Shown: positions 42,805-52,612, numbered from the stretch's first letter. The stretch is 64,000 nucleotides of DNA from JAJXXT01 sp963764465 (GCA_963764465.1 CAVXSO010000002.1:620001-684000), one strand, 5' to 3'. Translations and numbers: made by a program. Notes: generated by a model not told the origin, from the sequence alone.

Positions 42805-44252
42805 TGCGTGTGATCGCCGAGACGGCACTGGGTGACCTCGAGGGGACGGCGGAGGGCGATGTCGTTGCCTTCCGCGGCGTGCGCTATGCGGAATCACCCG
42901 CCGGAGAGCTTCGGTTTCGCGCGCCGGTGCCGGTACGCGCGTGGAACGGTCTGCGCGCGGCGAAGATCGACGGACCGATCGCACCGCAGGGCCCCTCGCG
43001 CCTGCGCATGGCCATGGGCGACTTCTCGCGACCGATGGACGAGGATTGCCTGACGCTTACGATCTGGACGCCCGCCACCGACGCAAAGGCGCGGCCGGTG
43101 CTGTTGTGGCTGCATGGTGGCGCCTGGCAGAGCGGTGCCGGCTCGCTCGGATGGTACGATGGCGCAACGCTCGCGCGCGAGGGCGACATTGTCGTTGTTG
43201 GTGTCAACTACCGGCTCGGCGCGCTGGGCTATCTGCACCACCCGGCCGTGGGCGAGCCGAATCCCGGATCGCTGGACCAGATCGCGGCGCTGCGGTGGGT
43301 GCGAGCGCATATCGCGGGCTTCGGTGGCGACCCCGCGCGTGTGACGATGGCGGGCCAGTCCGCCGGCGCAAGCTCCATCGGCCGGCTGATCATGGACGAG
43401 GAGGCGCGGCCCTTGTTTCGTGCCGCGATCCTGCAGTCCGGCAGCTTCGGGCGCCCGCCGCTCACGCAGGCGGATGCCGCGACGACGGCCGAGGCGTTCA
43501 TGCGCGAGCTCGGCATCGATCCGCAGGCGGCGGATGCGCCTTCCCGGCTGCGCGCGGCACCGGTGGCCGCTCTCCTGCAGGCGCAGTCCGGGCTGGCGCG
43601 GCAGATGGCGCGGTTCGGCGAGACCAACCCGCCCTTCATGCCGGTGCTGCCGCGGACGATGAGCCAGCGAGACCTGCTGATGGCGATCGCGACTTCGGCG
43701 CGCGGGATGCCCGCGCTGATCGGCGCCACGCGCGAGGAGGTGCACGCCTTCTATGCCGCCGATCCCGCGATGCAGGATCCGCCGGGCGAAAAAGTCGCGG
43801 CAAGGTTTGCCGAACTCGGCGCCGATCTCGCGATCTGGCGTGCTCGCCGACCCGCCGGGAGTGCGATGGACCTGCTCGCCGACCTCGCGAGCGAGCGCAC
43901 CTTCATCCGCCCCACTTGGCAGCTGGCCGCGGCGCTGGCGCAGGCGGGCAGCGAGGTATTCGCCTATCGTTTCGATTGGGCACCGCAGGGCAGCCCATTC
44001 CGCGCCTGCCACTGCGTCGAGCTTCCTTTCGTCTTCGGCACGTTCCCGGCCTGGGACGCGCCGATGCTGCGGGGCGGCGATGCGGCATCCATGGCGGCGC
44101 TGTCGGCGCGGATGCGGCGTTCGTGGACCGGCTTCGTGCGTGACCTCACCCCCGCCGGCGACGCCCTCAGCTGGCCCGCATGGTCGGCGGGGGCGCGGCC
44201 GATCCTGCATTTCGATGACGTGATCGAGCTTGGCTCGTGGGAGGGACGATGA
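42801..44252 (+). CDS. type B carboxylesterase (first of a tandem pair)
   Basis: 483 aa alpha/beta hydrolase. Oxyanion block 'LWLHGGAWQSGAG', nucleophile S187 in 'AGQSAGASS', acidic residue in 'GATREEVHAFY', and catalytic His in 'CHCVELPFVFGTF'. No signal peptide, so cytoplasmic. It shares long blocks with the next gene ('WYDGATLAREGD', 'VVVGVNYRLGALG'), showing duplication. Lying inside an importer operon, it probably hydrolyses the imported ester or amide. Confidence 0.9.
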   Translation: MMRVIAETALGDLEGTAEGDVVAFRGVRYAESPAGELRFRAPVPVRAWNGLRAAKIDGPIAPQGPSRLRMAMGDFSRPMDEDCLTLTIWTPATDAKARPVLLWLHGGAWQSGAGSLGWYDGATLAREGDIVVVGVNYRLGALGYLHHPAVGEPNPGSLDQIAALRWVRAHIAGFGGDPARVTMAGQSAGASSIGRLIMDEEARPLFRAAILQSGSFGRPPLTQADAATTAEAFMRELGIDPQAADAPSRLRAAPVAALLQAQSGLARQMARFGETNPPFMPVLPRTMSQRDLLMAIATSARGMPALIGATREEVHAFYAADPAMQDPPGEKVAARFAELGADLAIWRARRPAGSAMDLLADLASERTFIRPTWQLAAALAQAGSEVFAYRFDWAPQGSPFRACHCVELPFVFGTFPAWDAPMLRGGDAASMAALSARMRRSWTGFVRDLTPAGDALSWPAWSAGARPILHFDDVIELGSWEGR

Positions 44253-45703
44253 CGACCGTCGCGAAAACCAGCCTCGGCGCTGTCCGTGGCCTTGGCGGGG
44301 ATGGCGTGCTCCGCTTCCGCGGCCTGCCCTATGCGACGGCGCCGCGCTTCGGCCGACCCGAACCCGTCGCGTCGCTGCCGGCGGAGGCCGTGGCGCACGG
44401 GCCAATCCCACCGCAGCCGCCGAGCCGCCTGCGCACCGCGATGGGCGACTATGACCTGCCGCAGGACGAGGATTGCCTCACGCTCACCATCGCGACACCG
44501 TCGCTCGACGGCAGCCGTCCGGTGATCGTCGTGCTGCATGGCGGCGCCTATCTTTCCGGTGCTGGTTCGCTCGACTGGTACGATGGCGCAACGCTCGCGC
44601 GCGAAGGGGATTGCGTCGTCGTCGGCGTCAACTACCGGCTCGGCGCGCTGGGCTGGCTGCATCTGCCCGGCGTCGCGGAGGGCAACAACGGGCTTCACGA
44701 CATGCTGGCGGCGCTGCGCTTCGTGCGCGCGCATATCGCGGCGTTCGGCGGCGATCCTGGGCGCGTGACGCTGCTCGGCCAGTCCGCTGGGGGGCACGCG
44801 ATCATGTGCCTGCTCGCGATGGAGGAGGCGGCCGGGTTGTTCCACCGCGCCATCCTCCAGAGCCCGCCGCCGGCGATGACGCCGCTGACGGCTGCGACCG
44901 CCACGGAATACGGCGCACGCCTGGCGGCCTTCGCGGGCGTGTCGCCGGAGGGGTTGCGCACGCTACCTGTGCCGGCGCTGGTCGCGGCCCAGATGCAGCT
45001 CGCGCGCTCCATTGCCAGCTTCGCGGATGTGCGCCCGCCCTTCGTGCCGGTCTTCGATGCGCTGGCGAGCGCCGATGCCTTCATCGCCGCCGCCGCGCGG
45101 GGCGCGGCCGGGCGCGGCATTCGGCTGATCATCGGCACGACGCGGGAGGAGATGCACGCCTTCTTCGTGCCGGACCCGTCGATGCAGGCGCCCGATCCCG
45201 CGTTGTTCGAGGCACGCTTCGCAGCCCTCGGTGGCCCGCAGGCCGCCGCGCGATATCGCGCCTGGCGGCCAGGGGGAAGCGCGATGGACCTGCTCGGCGA
45301 CCTCGTCACCGACCACATGTTCCAGTTCCCGTCGCTCGACCTGGCCGAAGCCGTCTCGCGCGCGGGAGGCGAGGCCTTTGCCTATCGCTTCGACTGGTCG
45401 GCGCCCGGCAATGCGTTCCATGCCTGCCATTGCATCGAGCTTCCCTTCGTGTTCGCAACGTTCCCGGCATGGCCGGAGGCCGGCATGCTGCGCGGCGGCG
45501 ACGCGGGGGAGATGCAGGCGGTGTCGGCATCGCTGCGGGCTGCGTGGACCGGCTTCGCGCGCGACGGCGTGCCGGCGACGACGGCGCTGCCCTGGCCGGC
45601 ATACGAGCCGGCGCGGCGCGCGACCATGGTTTTCGATCGCGCCATCGGCTGTGTCGGCGATCCCGCCGGCATGGCGTGGCGCCGCAACGGGGGGCGAACA
45701 TGA
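44249..45703 (+). CDS. type B carboxylesterase (second of a tandem pair)
   Basis: 484 aa. Same fold and triad: 'VLHGGAYLSGAG', S179 in 'LGQSAGGHA', 'GTTREEMHAFF' and 'CHCIELPFVFATF'. Clearly a paralogue of the gene before it, yet divergent around the active site (GGHAIM versus GASSIG), so the pair may act on different esters of one substrate. ATGA start overlap; its stop overlaps the next ATG. Confidence 0.9.
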   Translation: MTTVAKTSLGAVRGLGGDGVLRFRGLPYATAPRFGRPEPVASLPAEAVAHGPIPPQPPSRLRTAMGDYDLPQDEDCLTLTIATPSLDGSRPVIVVLHGGAYLSGAGSLDWYDGATLAREGDCVVVGVNYRLGALGWLHLPGVAEGNNGLHDMLAALRFVRAHIAAFGGDPGRVTLLGQSAGGHAIMCLLAMEEAAGLFHRAILQSPPPAMTPLTAATATEYGARLAAFAGVSPEGLRTLPVPALVAAQMQLARSIASFADVRPPFVPVFDALASADAFIAAAARGAAGRGIRLIIGTTREEMHAFFVPDPSMQAPDPALFEARFAALGGPQAAARYRAWRPGGSAMDLLGDLVTDHMFQFPSLDLAEAVSRAGGEAFAYRFDWSAPGNAFHACHCIELPFVFATFPAWPEAGMLRGGDAGEMQAVSASLRAAWTGFARDGVPATTALPWPAYEPARRATMVFDRAIGCVGDPAGMAWRRNGGRT

Positions 45704-46866
45704 AGAGAAGAACAGGGTTTCTGGCGGGGCTGCTGTGCCTTGCCGCCGTCACCGCGCAGGCGCAGACCGTGCCGGCGGAGGTGAAGATCGGCTTTGTCAC
45801 CACGCTATCCGGCCCGGCCGGCTATCTCGGCCAGGATGCGCGGGACGGGTTCATGCTCGCCGTCAACGAGGGCGGCGGCAAGCTCGGTGGCGTGCCGGTG
45901 AAGGTGATGGTGGAGGATGACGGGCTGAAGCCGGCGCAGGGCCGCCAGATTGCCGAGCGCTTCCTCAAGGACGATCACGTGCGCCTGTTCACGGGCACGA
46001 TCTTCACCAACGTCGCGGTGGCGATGCTGGGCGACATCCTCGATTCCGGCGCCTACTGGCTCGGCCAGAACACGTCGCCCAACGAGTACGCCGGCAAGGA
46101 GTGCGACCCGCACTATTTCACGACCGGCTGGGACGAGACGCTGCATCGTTCCGCGGGCGTTCTTGCAAAGGCGCGCGGGGTGAAGAAGTTCATCGGCATG
46201 GCGCCGAACTACGAAACCGGCCGGCAGGTGATCGCGGCGATCAAGCAGGGCTACGGACCGATCGCGGCGGAGATCTACACCAGCCTCGACCAGACGGATT
46301 TCTCCGCCGAGATCGCCAAGATCCGCGCGCTCGCGCCGGACGCGATGTATGAGTTCGAGCCAGGCGGCCTCGGCATCAACTTCCTCAAGCAGTGGCAGCA
46401 GGCGGGGCTGACTGAAAAGATCCCGCTGATCGTTGCCGCTCCTTCGCTCGATGCGCGCCTGCTGGGTGCTGTCGGCGATGCGGCGCGCAACATGTACATC
46501 GCGGCGAACTGGAATGCCGACCTGCCCAATGCGGCGAACCAGCATTTCGTCGCCGCCTATGTCGCCGCCTACCACCGTCCGCCGACCTACTACGCGGCAA
46601 ACGCGTATGACACGGCGCTGCTGATTGCCTCCGCCCTCAAGGCATCCGGTGGCAAGCTGGACGACGCGTTCGGTGCCGCCGTCAAGAAGGCCGATTTCGC
46701 TTCCGTCCGCGGCCATATTGCGTTTGCCAGCAACAACGCGGTGAAGCAGGACTGGTACGAGCTCGGCGTGAAAAAGGATGCCGCGGGCAAGTGGGAGATC
46801 GTGACCGAGCGCAAGATCAGCGAGATGCAGGGCGGCGCCTATGCGCAGCTTTGCAAGATGAAATAG
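45700..46866 (+). CDS. periplasmic substrate-binding protein of the Liv-type ABC importer
   Basis: 388 aa. Sec signal peptide 1-22 (MKRRTGFLAGLLCLAAVTAQAQ by composition), then a type I binding fold: 'VKIGFVTTLSGPAGYLGQDARDGFMLAVNEGGGKLGG' in family form, and 'YDTALLIASALKASGGKLDDAFGAAV'. Similar to aromatic-acid or amide-binding members as much as to LivJ. Being last in the operon, after the esterases, ties the transporter to this pathway. Confidence 0.9.
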   Translation: MKRRTGFLAGLLCLAAVTAQAQTVPAEVKIGFVTTLSGPAGYLGQDARDGFMLAVNEGGGKLGGVPVKVMVEDDGLKPAQGRQIAERFLKDDHVRLFTGTIFTNVAVAMLGDILDSGAYWLGQNTSPNEYAGKECDPHYFTTGWDETLHRSAGVLAKARGVKKFIGMAPNYETGRQVIAAIKQGYGPIAAEIYTSLDQTDFSAEIAKIRALAPDAMYEFEPGGLGINFLKQWQQAGLTEKIPLIVAAPSLDARLLGAVGDAARNMYIAANWNADLPNAANQHFVAAYVAAYHRPPTYYAANAYDTALLIASALKASGGKLDDAFGAAVKKADFASVRGHIAFASNNAVKQDWYELGVKKDAAGKWEIVTERKISEMQGGAYAQLCKMK

Positions 46867-46893
46867 CCGGCCGGATCACGATACCGTAACGAA

Positions 46894-46923
46894 GCCGCCG
46901 GGTGCCGCGAGGTACCCGGCGGC
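46894..46923. terminator. bidirectional hairpin between convergent operons
   Basis: A perfect 10-bp stem GCCGCCGGGT (46894-46903) with ACCCGGCGGC (46914-46923) has a 10-nt loop. It lies between the binding-protein stop and the stop of the convergent SelA-like gene. No T-run on the plus side; TTCGTT follows on the minus side. Confidence 0.6.
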
Positions 46924-46934
46924 GGGCGGGATGT

Positions 46935-48086
46935 CTACCGGCGCTTGCGCCCGCGCGTGAGCACCTCGCGCAACCTCTCCGCCACGATGTGTTCCTCGCC
47001 GTTTCGCAGCGTTACCATCACGGCGAAGAGCTCGCCGCGGAACCCGCCCTCGCCGATCGCGATCGGCGGATCGCCACGCAGCAGCTCCGCCACGACAGAA
47101 GCAGCGTCATGCGGCGGGGCGAGGCGGATCACCGCCTGCGGGCCCTGGCGGCCTTCCTCCTCCGCCGCGGCGCTGACGCCGGGAATTCCGTCGAGCGCGG
47201 CGACGACATGCGCGGCCATCGCGCGCCAGCGGCGCAGGTCCGCCTGGTGATCGCGCGCGAGGAAGAGGTCGAGGGCCACCAGCAGGCCCACGATGCTCTC
47301 CTTGCTCGCCTTCATCGGTCGCCCGATCCCGGCGTGCGGGCTATCGTAGTTGAGGCCGTGCACCCAGGCGGCCTCGATGAGATCACGCCGGCCGCAGAGG
47401 ATCCCCGAAGCCTGCGGCCCGGCGATGCCCTTGCCGCCGCTATAGGCGACAAGATCGGCGCCCGCCGCGATGTGGCGGCGCAGATTGCCGATGGGCGGGA
47501 CCTCCGCTGCGGCATCGACGATCAGCGGCACCCGCTTGCGGTGCGCGATCGCGACCATCTGTTCGAGCGACAGCGGCTGGCTGAGGAACGGCGCCTCCAC
47601 GTAGGCGACGGCGGCGGTGCGGGGGCCGATCGCGCCCTCCAGCTCCCAGGCCGCGGTGGCCCGCGCGGCACCAACCTCGACGAGCTTCGCGCCACCAAGC
47701 CGCCAGGCACCGTCGTAGCGGTTGCGATGCGCCTTCTGGATGACGATCTCGCACCGTTCCGGCACCGTATCGGGCATGAGGGAGGCGGCATAGGAATCAC
47801 CGGTGAGGCAGGACGCAGCCTGCAGCACCAGTGCCGCCGAGGCGCCGGCGGTGACCATGCCGGCCTCGGCACCGGTCGCCGCGGCGAGGCGTTCTCCGGC
47901 CACGCGGTTCAGCGCCGTCATGTCGACGAAATGCTGCGAGGCGTCCTGCATCGCTGCCAGCACCTCCGGCGGCATGAGGCTGCCGCCAAGGCTGGTCAGC
48001 CAGGAACTGGCGTTGATGACGCTGCGCAGGCCAAGCCGCTCGAGCGTGGGGCTGCGGAGAGGTTCGGCCGGTCGTCCGCGTGCCAT
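46935..48086 (-). CDS. SelA-like / DgaE-type PLP-dependent enzyme
   Basis: 383 aa fold-type I. 'RSVINASSWLTSLGGSLMPPEVLAAM' is the SelA-family N-terminal block; D191 (LIVDAAAE) and PLP lysine K219 (AYSGGKGIAGPQASGIL) are present. This branch includes D-glucosaminate-6-phosphate ammonia-lyase and uncharacterised lyases, not true selenocysteine synthase, as no selB/selD context exists. Likely an ammonia-lyase or aldolase on an amino acid. Last gene of the minus-strand M81 operon, 5 nt after the peptidase. Confidence 0.83.
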   Translation of the reverse strand: MARGRPAEPLRSPTLERLGLRSVINASSWLTSLGGSLMPPEVLAAMQDASQHFVDMTALNRVAGERLAAATGAEAGMVTAGASAALVLQAASCLTGDSYAASLMPDTVPERCEIVIQKAHRNRYDGAWRLGGAKLVEVGAARATAAWELEGAIGPRTAAVAYVEAPFLSQPLSLEQMVAIAHRKRVPLIVDAAAEVPPIGNLRRHIAAGADLVAYSGGKGIAGPQASGILCGRRDLIEAAWVHGLNYDSPHAGIGRPMKASKESIVGLLVALDLFLARDHQADLRRWRAMAAHVVAALDGIPGVSAAAEEEGRQGPQAVIRLAPPHDAASVVAELLRGDPPIAIGEGGFRGELFAVMVTLRNGEEHIVAERLREVLTRGRKRR

Positions 48087-48091
48087 GGCGC

Positions 48092-49573
48092 TCACCGCCG
48101 GGCGGGCAGCGTGACGAGACCGCGCGCCGCGATCGGTTCCGGATCCAGCGGCGCGATGGGGCGGCGCAGCTTCGTGTAGCTGACGCGTCGCGGATCGGGC
48201 GGGTAGGGACCACCGCTGTCGACATAGAGAACATCGGCGGCGATCGGCGCGAACGCTGCGTAGAAATGGTTGGAGGATTTCACTGCCACGACTTTCTTCG
48301 TCCCCAGGTCGATGCCCATCCGTGTGAAGGCTTCCGGCGAGAATGTCTGCGCGCGCGTGCTGGCGAGGACCACGTCGAGCGAACCGATGCTGATGCACGC
48401 CGCCGCGCCGAGGCTGACGACGCTCTGCTCGAACGGGATAAGCAGCTCGTCGCTGACGCTGCGCACGTGCACGACGGCGTCCACCGGCTCGCCCGATTGC
48501 GGCGTCGCCTTGCCGCAGAAGCGCAGGTGCAGCCGCGCGCCGGCGCCAGCAGCGGTTGCCAGCTTCACGGCAATGGGGTCCCACATGGCGCCGATCGCGG
48601 CGGGGACGTCGGGCCGGGCGAGGAGCGCGCGCAGCAGCACGGTGCTGTCGCCGGCCACGCCGCCGCCAGGGTTGTCCCAACGGTCGGCGAGCACCACCGG
48701 CTGGCCCTTCGCCGCCAGCGCCACCTCGATCGCCGCTTCCGGCTTGTGGTGCGGCGTTTCCTGGGCGGGCGTCCAGCTCAGGATCTCGCGAGCCAGCGCC
48801 TCCGCGATGGCGCTGGCGCGGACCGCGTCGCCATCGCCATAGACCAGCACCTTCATTCCCATGTCGTAAACGTCCGCCGCCTGGTAGCCGTGGACGATGC
48901 TCGCGGTGAGGATGCCGTCGTGTCCCTCCAGCGCCATCAGCCGGTCGGTGAAGGAGCGGCCCGGTTCGCGCGATGTCATGTAGCCGCCGATGCGCCGCAT
49001 GTCGTAGAGCGCAGGGACAGGCTTCACCTTTCCCTCCGCAGTGGCGACGCACAGCCGCACCAGATCCTCGGCGCGGGCGAGGAAGTCCGTATGCGGAAAC
49101 TCCTTGAACGCGATGATGATGTCGGCGGCGGTGACCATCTGCTCGCTCAGGTGCGCGTGCAGGTCGAGCTCGGCGCCGATCACCGCGTCGGGCGCGATGG
49201 CGCGGGCGCGGGAAAGCAGGTCACCCTCGCAATCGTCGTAGCCATCCGCGACCATGCAGCCGTGCAGACCGAACAACGCGACATCGACCGGCAGCGCCGC
49301 ACGCAGCTGGCCAAGGATCTCGTCGCGCAACGATTCATAGGCGCCGCGACCGACCAGGCCTGCCGGCTCCGCCCAGGTCGCCGTCCCCTCGATCACCGTG
49401 TGTCCTGCGGCGCGCAACCGCCGTGCGGCGACGGTGGGCGCGCTGCACAGCGTCGGCGTGTCGGGGTGCGTTCCGGGCGGATAATACGCCGTTTCCTCGA
49501 AGGCACGGCGATCGGTCGGAAGGGGCGCGAAGGTGTTGGTCTCGGTCGCGAGCGATGCTGTGAAGATGCGCAA
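48092..49573 (-). CDS. M81 family metallopeptidase (MlrC-like), copy 1
   Basis: 493 aa. Signature blocks are 'MRIFTASLATETNTFAPLPT', 'DVALFGLHGCMVADGYDDCEGDLL', 'GAELDLHAHLSEQM' and 'FKEFPHTDF' (likely zinc ligands), 'LADRWDNPGGGVAGDST' and 'VVAVKSSNHFYAAF'. The known member MlrC is a periplasmic or cytoplasmic peptidase that finishes microcystin breakdown. No signal peptide is seen. Middle of an operon with a second M81 gene 44 nt upstream. Confidence 0.88.
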   Translation of the reverse strand: MRIFTASLATETNTFAPLPTDRRAFEETAYYPPGTHPDTPTLCSAPTVAARRLRAAGHTVIEGTATWAEPAGLVGRGAYESLRDEILGQLRAALPVDVALFGLHGCMVADGYDDCEGDLLSRARAIAPDAVIGAELDLHAHLSEQMVTAADIIIAFKEFPHTDFLARAEDLVRLCVATAEGKVKPVPALYDMRRIGGYMTSREPGRSFTDRLMALEGHDGILTASIVHGYQAADVYDMGMKVLVYGDGDAVRASAIAEALAREILSWTPAQETPHHKPEAAIEVALAAKGQPVVLADRWDNPGGGVAGDSTVLLRALLARPDVPAAIGAMWDPIAVKLATAAGAGARLHLRFCGKATPQSGEPVDAVVHVRSVSDELLIPFEQSVVSLGAAACISIGSLDVVLASTRAQTFSPEAFTRMGIDLGTKKVVAVKSSNHFYAAFAPIAADVLYVDSGGPYPPDPRRVSYTKLRRPIAPLDPEPIAARGLVTLPARR

Positions 49574-49617
49574 GGCGGCTTCTCCGGGTTGCGGCGGTTG
49601 CTCCGGTCACGCAAGCG

Positions 49618-51126
49618 TCAGCGCGCCATCCCGACATCCTGGTCGAGTGGAAAGATCGGGCGGTGCAGCCGGCGATACGGCAGCGTCGTGAGGTCCGAGG
49701 CGCAGGGCCCGCGCGTGGCGACGGTGAAGGAGGCGGCGGCGATCGGGTCGTAGGCACGGCGATGCGCGACCGCGGCCTTCACACCGATCAACCCGAAACG
49801 CTCCGGCGCGATTCCCTGGCTGCGCCACTGGCCGAGATCGAAGGGCGGGGTCTTGCGGCTGGTGAGCAGGATCGTGATTCCACGATGCCGCACCGAGGCG
49901 CAGGGCCCCATTGTCACGTGGATGCCGGTGGACGCCGCGAGGTGACTGTTGCGATCCTCAAGCTGGAAATTTCCGTCACTTCGCGAAACGAATTCGACGG
50001 CGAGCGACACTGGCCCCGGATCGCCGCGCCAACCCTTGCCGCCGAGTGGCAGCGTCGTCGTCTGGCCCGCCCGCGACCCGGCGAGGCGCGTGACGGCATC
50101 CGGATCGTTCAGGATCACGCCGCTGTCCGGCGCGCCATGGCGCAGCAGCGCGCGCAGGATGTCCGTGCAATCGCCTGGCGCGCCGCCGCCGATGTTGTCG
50201 GCCGGCTCGACCAGCAGCACCGGACCGCGCGTGACGGGCAGCACGCGGCTGAGAACCGCGTCCAGATCGTGCTCGGGTGGCAGGCCCTCGGCGCGCCGTG
50301 CGACCGCGTGCGCGGCGAGCGCATCCAGCGCTGCCTCCGCCTGCGCTCCCGCGTCAGGCGCGAGAATTGCCGAGATGGACACGCCGGCATCGCTGGCATC
50401 CGCGAAAGCGAACCCACCGACGACATTCACGGCCCACACCGAGGGCAGGCGCGTCTCGATGGCTCGCGCCTCGGCCTCCAGCGCGCGCATGGGATCGTCC
50501 GCCGTGCCGGTGCCGGTGGGGGGCCAGATCACCGGGACGCGGCGCCAGGACTGGCGCGGGCGGACGCCATCACGCAGCGCGCGGGCCAGCAGCCGTGCCC
50601 CGCGCGATGCTGCTTCCCGTGCATCCACATGGGGGTTTTCGCGATAGGCGACGAGCCCGTCGGCGCCGCTTGCCATGCGGGCGGTGAAGGTCGCGTGCAG
50701 GTCGAAGACGCCGAAGAGCGGCAGGTTTTCGGCGCCAGGCACGGCGCGCAGGCGGGCGAGGAGTTCGCCCTCGCAATCCTCCTCGCGCTCCGTCGTCATC
50801 GCGCCGTGCAGGCAGAGGAAGATGCCGTCGAGCCCGCCCTCGCGCAGTGCCTGGCGGAGGGCTGCGATGGTTTCGTCGCAAAACGTCTCGAAAGCGGCAT
50901 GGTCAACCGGGCCCGATGGCGTGGCGGCCCAGTCGGAGGCGGGCACCACAAGCCATCCCTCGGTGCGCGCGACCGCGAGAAACCCATCCATCGTCGAGCC
51001 GTCGCCGTCGCGCTCCAGGAGTTCCGGGCCACGGCGGATGCGAAACTGATCGATCCCGGTCGTTTCGTCCACGAAGCCGTGCGTTTCGTGGAACAGTGCG
51101 GCGAGAAAAATGCGTGGCCTGTTCAT
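49618..51126 (-). CDS. M81 family metallopeptidase (MlrC-like), copy 2
   Basis: 502 aa. 'IFLAALFHETHGFVDETTG', 'DGIFLCLHGAMTTEREEDCEGELL', 'FGVFDLHATFTARM', 'YRENPHVDARE', 'VEPADNIGGGAPGDCTDILRALL' and 'TLPYRRLHRPIFPLD'. It diverges strongly from copy 1, including the residues before the putative metal His pair, so substrate differs. 26 nt after the aminotransferase gene. Confidence 0.88.
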   Translation of the reverse strand: MNRPRIFLAALFHETHGFVDETTGIDQFRIRRGPELLERDGDGSTMDGFLAVARTEGWLVVPASDWAATPSGPVDHAAFETFCDETIAALRQALREGGLDGIFLCLHGAMTTEREEDCEGELLARLRAVPGAENLPLFGVFDLHATFTARMASGADGLVAYRENPHVDAREAASRGARLLARALRDGVRPRQSWRRVPVIWPPTGTGTADDPMRALEAEARAIETRLPSVWAVNVVGGFAFADASDAGVSISAILAPDAGAQAEAALDALAAHAVARRAEGLPPEHDLDAVLSRVLPVTRGPVLLVEPADNIGGGAPGDCTDILRALLRHGAPDSGVILNDPDAVTRLAGSRAGQTTTLPLGGKGWRGDPGPVSLAVEFVSRSDGNFQLEDRNSHLAASTGIHVTMGPCASVRHRGITILLTSRKTPPFDLGQWRSQGIAPERFGLIGVKAAVAHRRAYDPIAAASFTVATRGPCASDLTTLPYRRLHRPIFPLDQDVGMAR

Positions 51127-51152
51127 CGGTTTCCGGGCATTGCGGTGGCGCG

Positions 51153-52484
51153 CTAGCGGGCCGCAACTTCTTTCGCGGCATCCTCCACCGCGGCGAGTGT
51201 CGCGTCGATCACCGCGTCGTCGTGGGCATCGGACATGAACCAGGCGCCACGCTCCAGCGCGCGGACGCCGCGGCGCAGCAGGGCGGTGGTGAAGCCGACA
51301 TAGGCGGCGCGATCGATGCGGGTGAGGTCACGGTAGTTGCGTGCCGGCCTGGCCAGGCCGAAGCCGACATGGAAGATCGCGGGAAATCCTGTCACCTGTG
51401 CCTGGACACCCGCGCGCGCGAGCGCCTCCTCCATGCCCTGCATGAAGCGTCGGCCGCGCCGCTCGAGCGACGCGTAGAATGGGTGCGTGAGCGAGCGCAG
51501 CGTGGCAACCGTCGCCGCCATCGAAATGCATTGCGCGTTGTAGGTGCCGCCGTGCAGGACGCCGCCGGTCGCAAACAGGTCCATGAGGTCGGCGCGGCCG
51601 GCAAGGGCTGCGACCGGAAAGCCGTTGGCGAGCGCCTTGCCGAAGGTCGTGAGGTCCGGTGTGACACCGAAACGTTCCTGCGCCCCGCCCGGTGCAAGCC
51701 TGAAGCCGGTAATCACCTCGTCGAAGATCAGGATCGTGCCATGCTCGGTGCAGGAAGCGCGCGCGCCTTCGAGATAGCCGGGATCGGCCTGGATCGCGCC
51801 CGCGTTGCACATCGCCGGTTCCATGATCACCGCGGCGATGTCGCCCTGTGCGAGGCGGTGGCGGAGGCGTTCGAGATCGTTCCACACCATGATCTCGACA
51901 CCGTCGGCTGCTTGCGGATCCTGCCCCGCGCTGCCGGGAATGGCCGCGGGATGGTCCTCCGAGCCCGCAGCGTTCAGGCCAGGCGCAGTGGACCAGAGGA
52001 TATTGTCGAACCAGCCGTGATAATGGCCCTCGAACTTGATGAACTTGCGCCGGCCCGTGGCCGCGCGGGCCACGCGGATGGCGGCCTGCACGACTTCCGA
52101 CCCCGAGGACCCGAAGCGGACACGTTCCGCACAGGGAACCATCGCGCAGAGCAGGCGCGCCGCCTCCGCCTCGAGGCGTGTCTGGCCGGCGAACAGGATG
52201 CCCTCGTCGATCTGCTCGCGCACCGCGGTGAGCACCTGCGGCGGCGTGTGGCCGAGGATCATCGGCCCCATGCCGAGATAGTAGTCGATCAGGCGATTGC
52301 CGTCGGCATCATACAGGTAGGGCCCTTCGGCGCGGTCGAAGACGAGGGGCGTCGGGGCGATATTGGCGCGGAAGTGGCTGTTCACGCCACCGGCGATCCA
52401 CCGGGAATGTTCCTGGATCAGATGCGCGGACTGTTCGAACGACAGCGCAGTCCCCGCTGGCTTGCCCGCGGACCGGACGGTCAC
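51153..52484 (-). CDS. class III aminotransferase, glutamate-1-semialdehyde aminomutase-like
   Basis: 443 aa. 'AGGVNSHFR' start of the GSAM-like branch, 'RFGSSGSEVVQAAIRVARAATGR', D255 in 'LIFDEVITGFR' and PLP lysine K283 in 'TTFGKALANGFPVAAL'. True hemL is unlikely in this context; related enzymes act on beta-amino acids, D-amino acids or omega-amines. GTG start at 52484 is preferred because AAGGAG lies 7 nt upstream; the ATG at 52565 adds a basic tail foreign to the family. First gene of the minus-strand operon. Confidence 0.87.
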   Translation of the reverse strand: MTVRSAGKPAGTALSFEQSAHLIQEHSRWIAGGVNSHFRANIAPTPLVFDRAEGPYLYDADGNRLIDYYLGMGPMILGHTPPQVLTAVREQIDEGILFAGQTRLEAEAARLLCAMVPCAERVRFGSSGSEVVQAAIRVARAATGRRKFIKFEGHYHGWFDNILWSTAPGLNAAGSEDHPAAIPGSAGQDPQAADGVEIMVWNDLERLRHRLAQGDIAAVIMEPAMCNAGAIQADPGYLEGARASCTEHGTILIFDEVITGFRLAPGGAQERFGVTPDLTTFGKALANGFPVAALAGRADLMDLFATGGVLHGGTYNAQCISMAATVATLRSLTHPFYASLERRGRRFMQGMEEALARAGVQAQVTGFPAIFHVGFGLARPARNYRDLTRIDRAAYVGFTTALLRRGVRALERGAWFMSDAHDDAVIDATLAAVEDAAKEVAAR

Positions 52485-52553
52485 TTCCGTCTCCTTCCCT
52501 CGCTTTCTCGCACGCAGCGAACCACGCGGCCCATGGGCTGTAAAGGAATGCTT

Positions 52554-52570
52554 GTTTCGTGGCATGGAAT
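52554..52570. promoter_or_regulatory. IclR operator candidate 1 (between aminotransferase and iclR)
   Basis: GTTTCGTGGCATGGAAT has arms GTTtC-N7-GGAAt, 8 of 10 arm positions matching the perfect palindrome at 53397. It lies in the divergent region, 43 nt before the chosen iclR start, where it could repress both directions. Confidence 0.45.
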
Positions 52571-52612
52571 ACGACAGATTTCGCCATGGCCATCGGGCGA
52601 CGGGAGGAGCGG

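Noticed and set aside
46935..48086. Selenocysteine synthase SelA
   Set aside because: Only about 383 aa with no selB, selD or tRNA-Sec nearby; fits the SelA-like lyase branch.
51153..52484. hemL (glutamate-1-semialdehyde aminomutase) of heme synthesis
   Set aside because: Alphaproteobacteria normally make 5-aminolevulinate with ALA synthase, and this gene sits in a catabolic operon.
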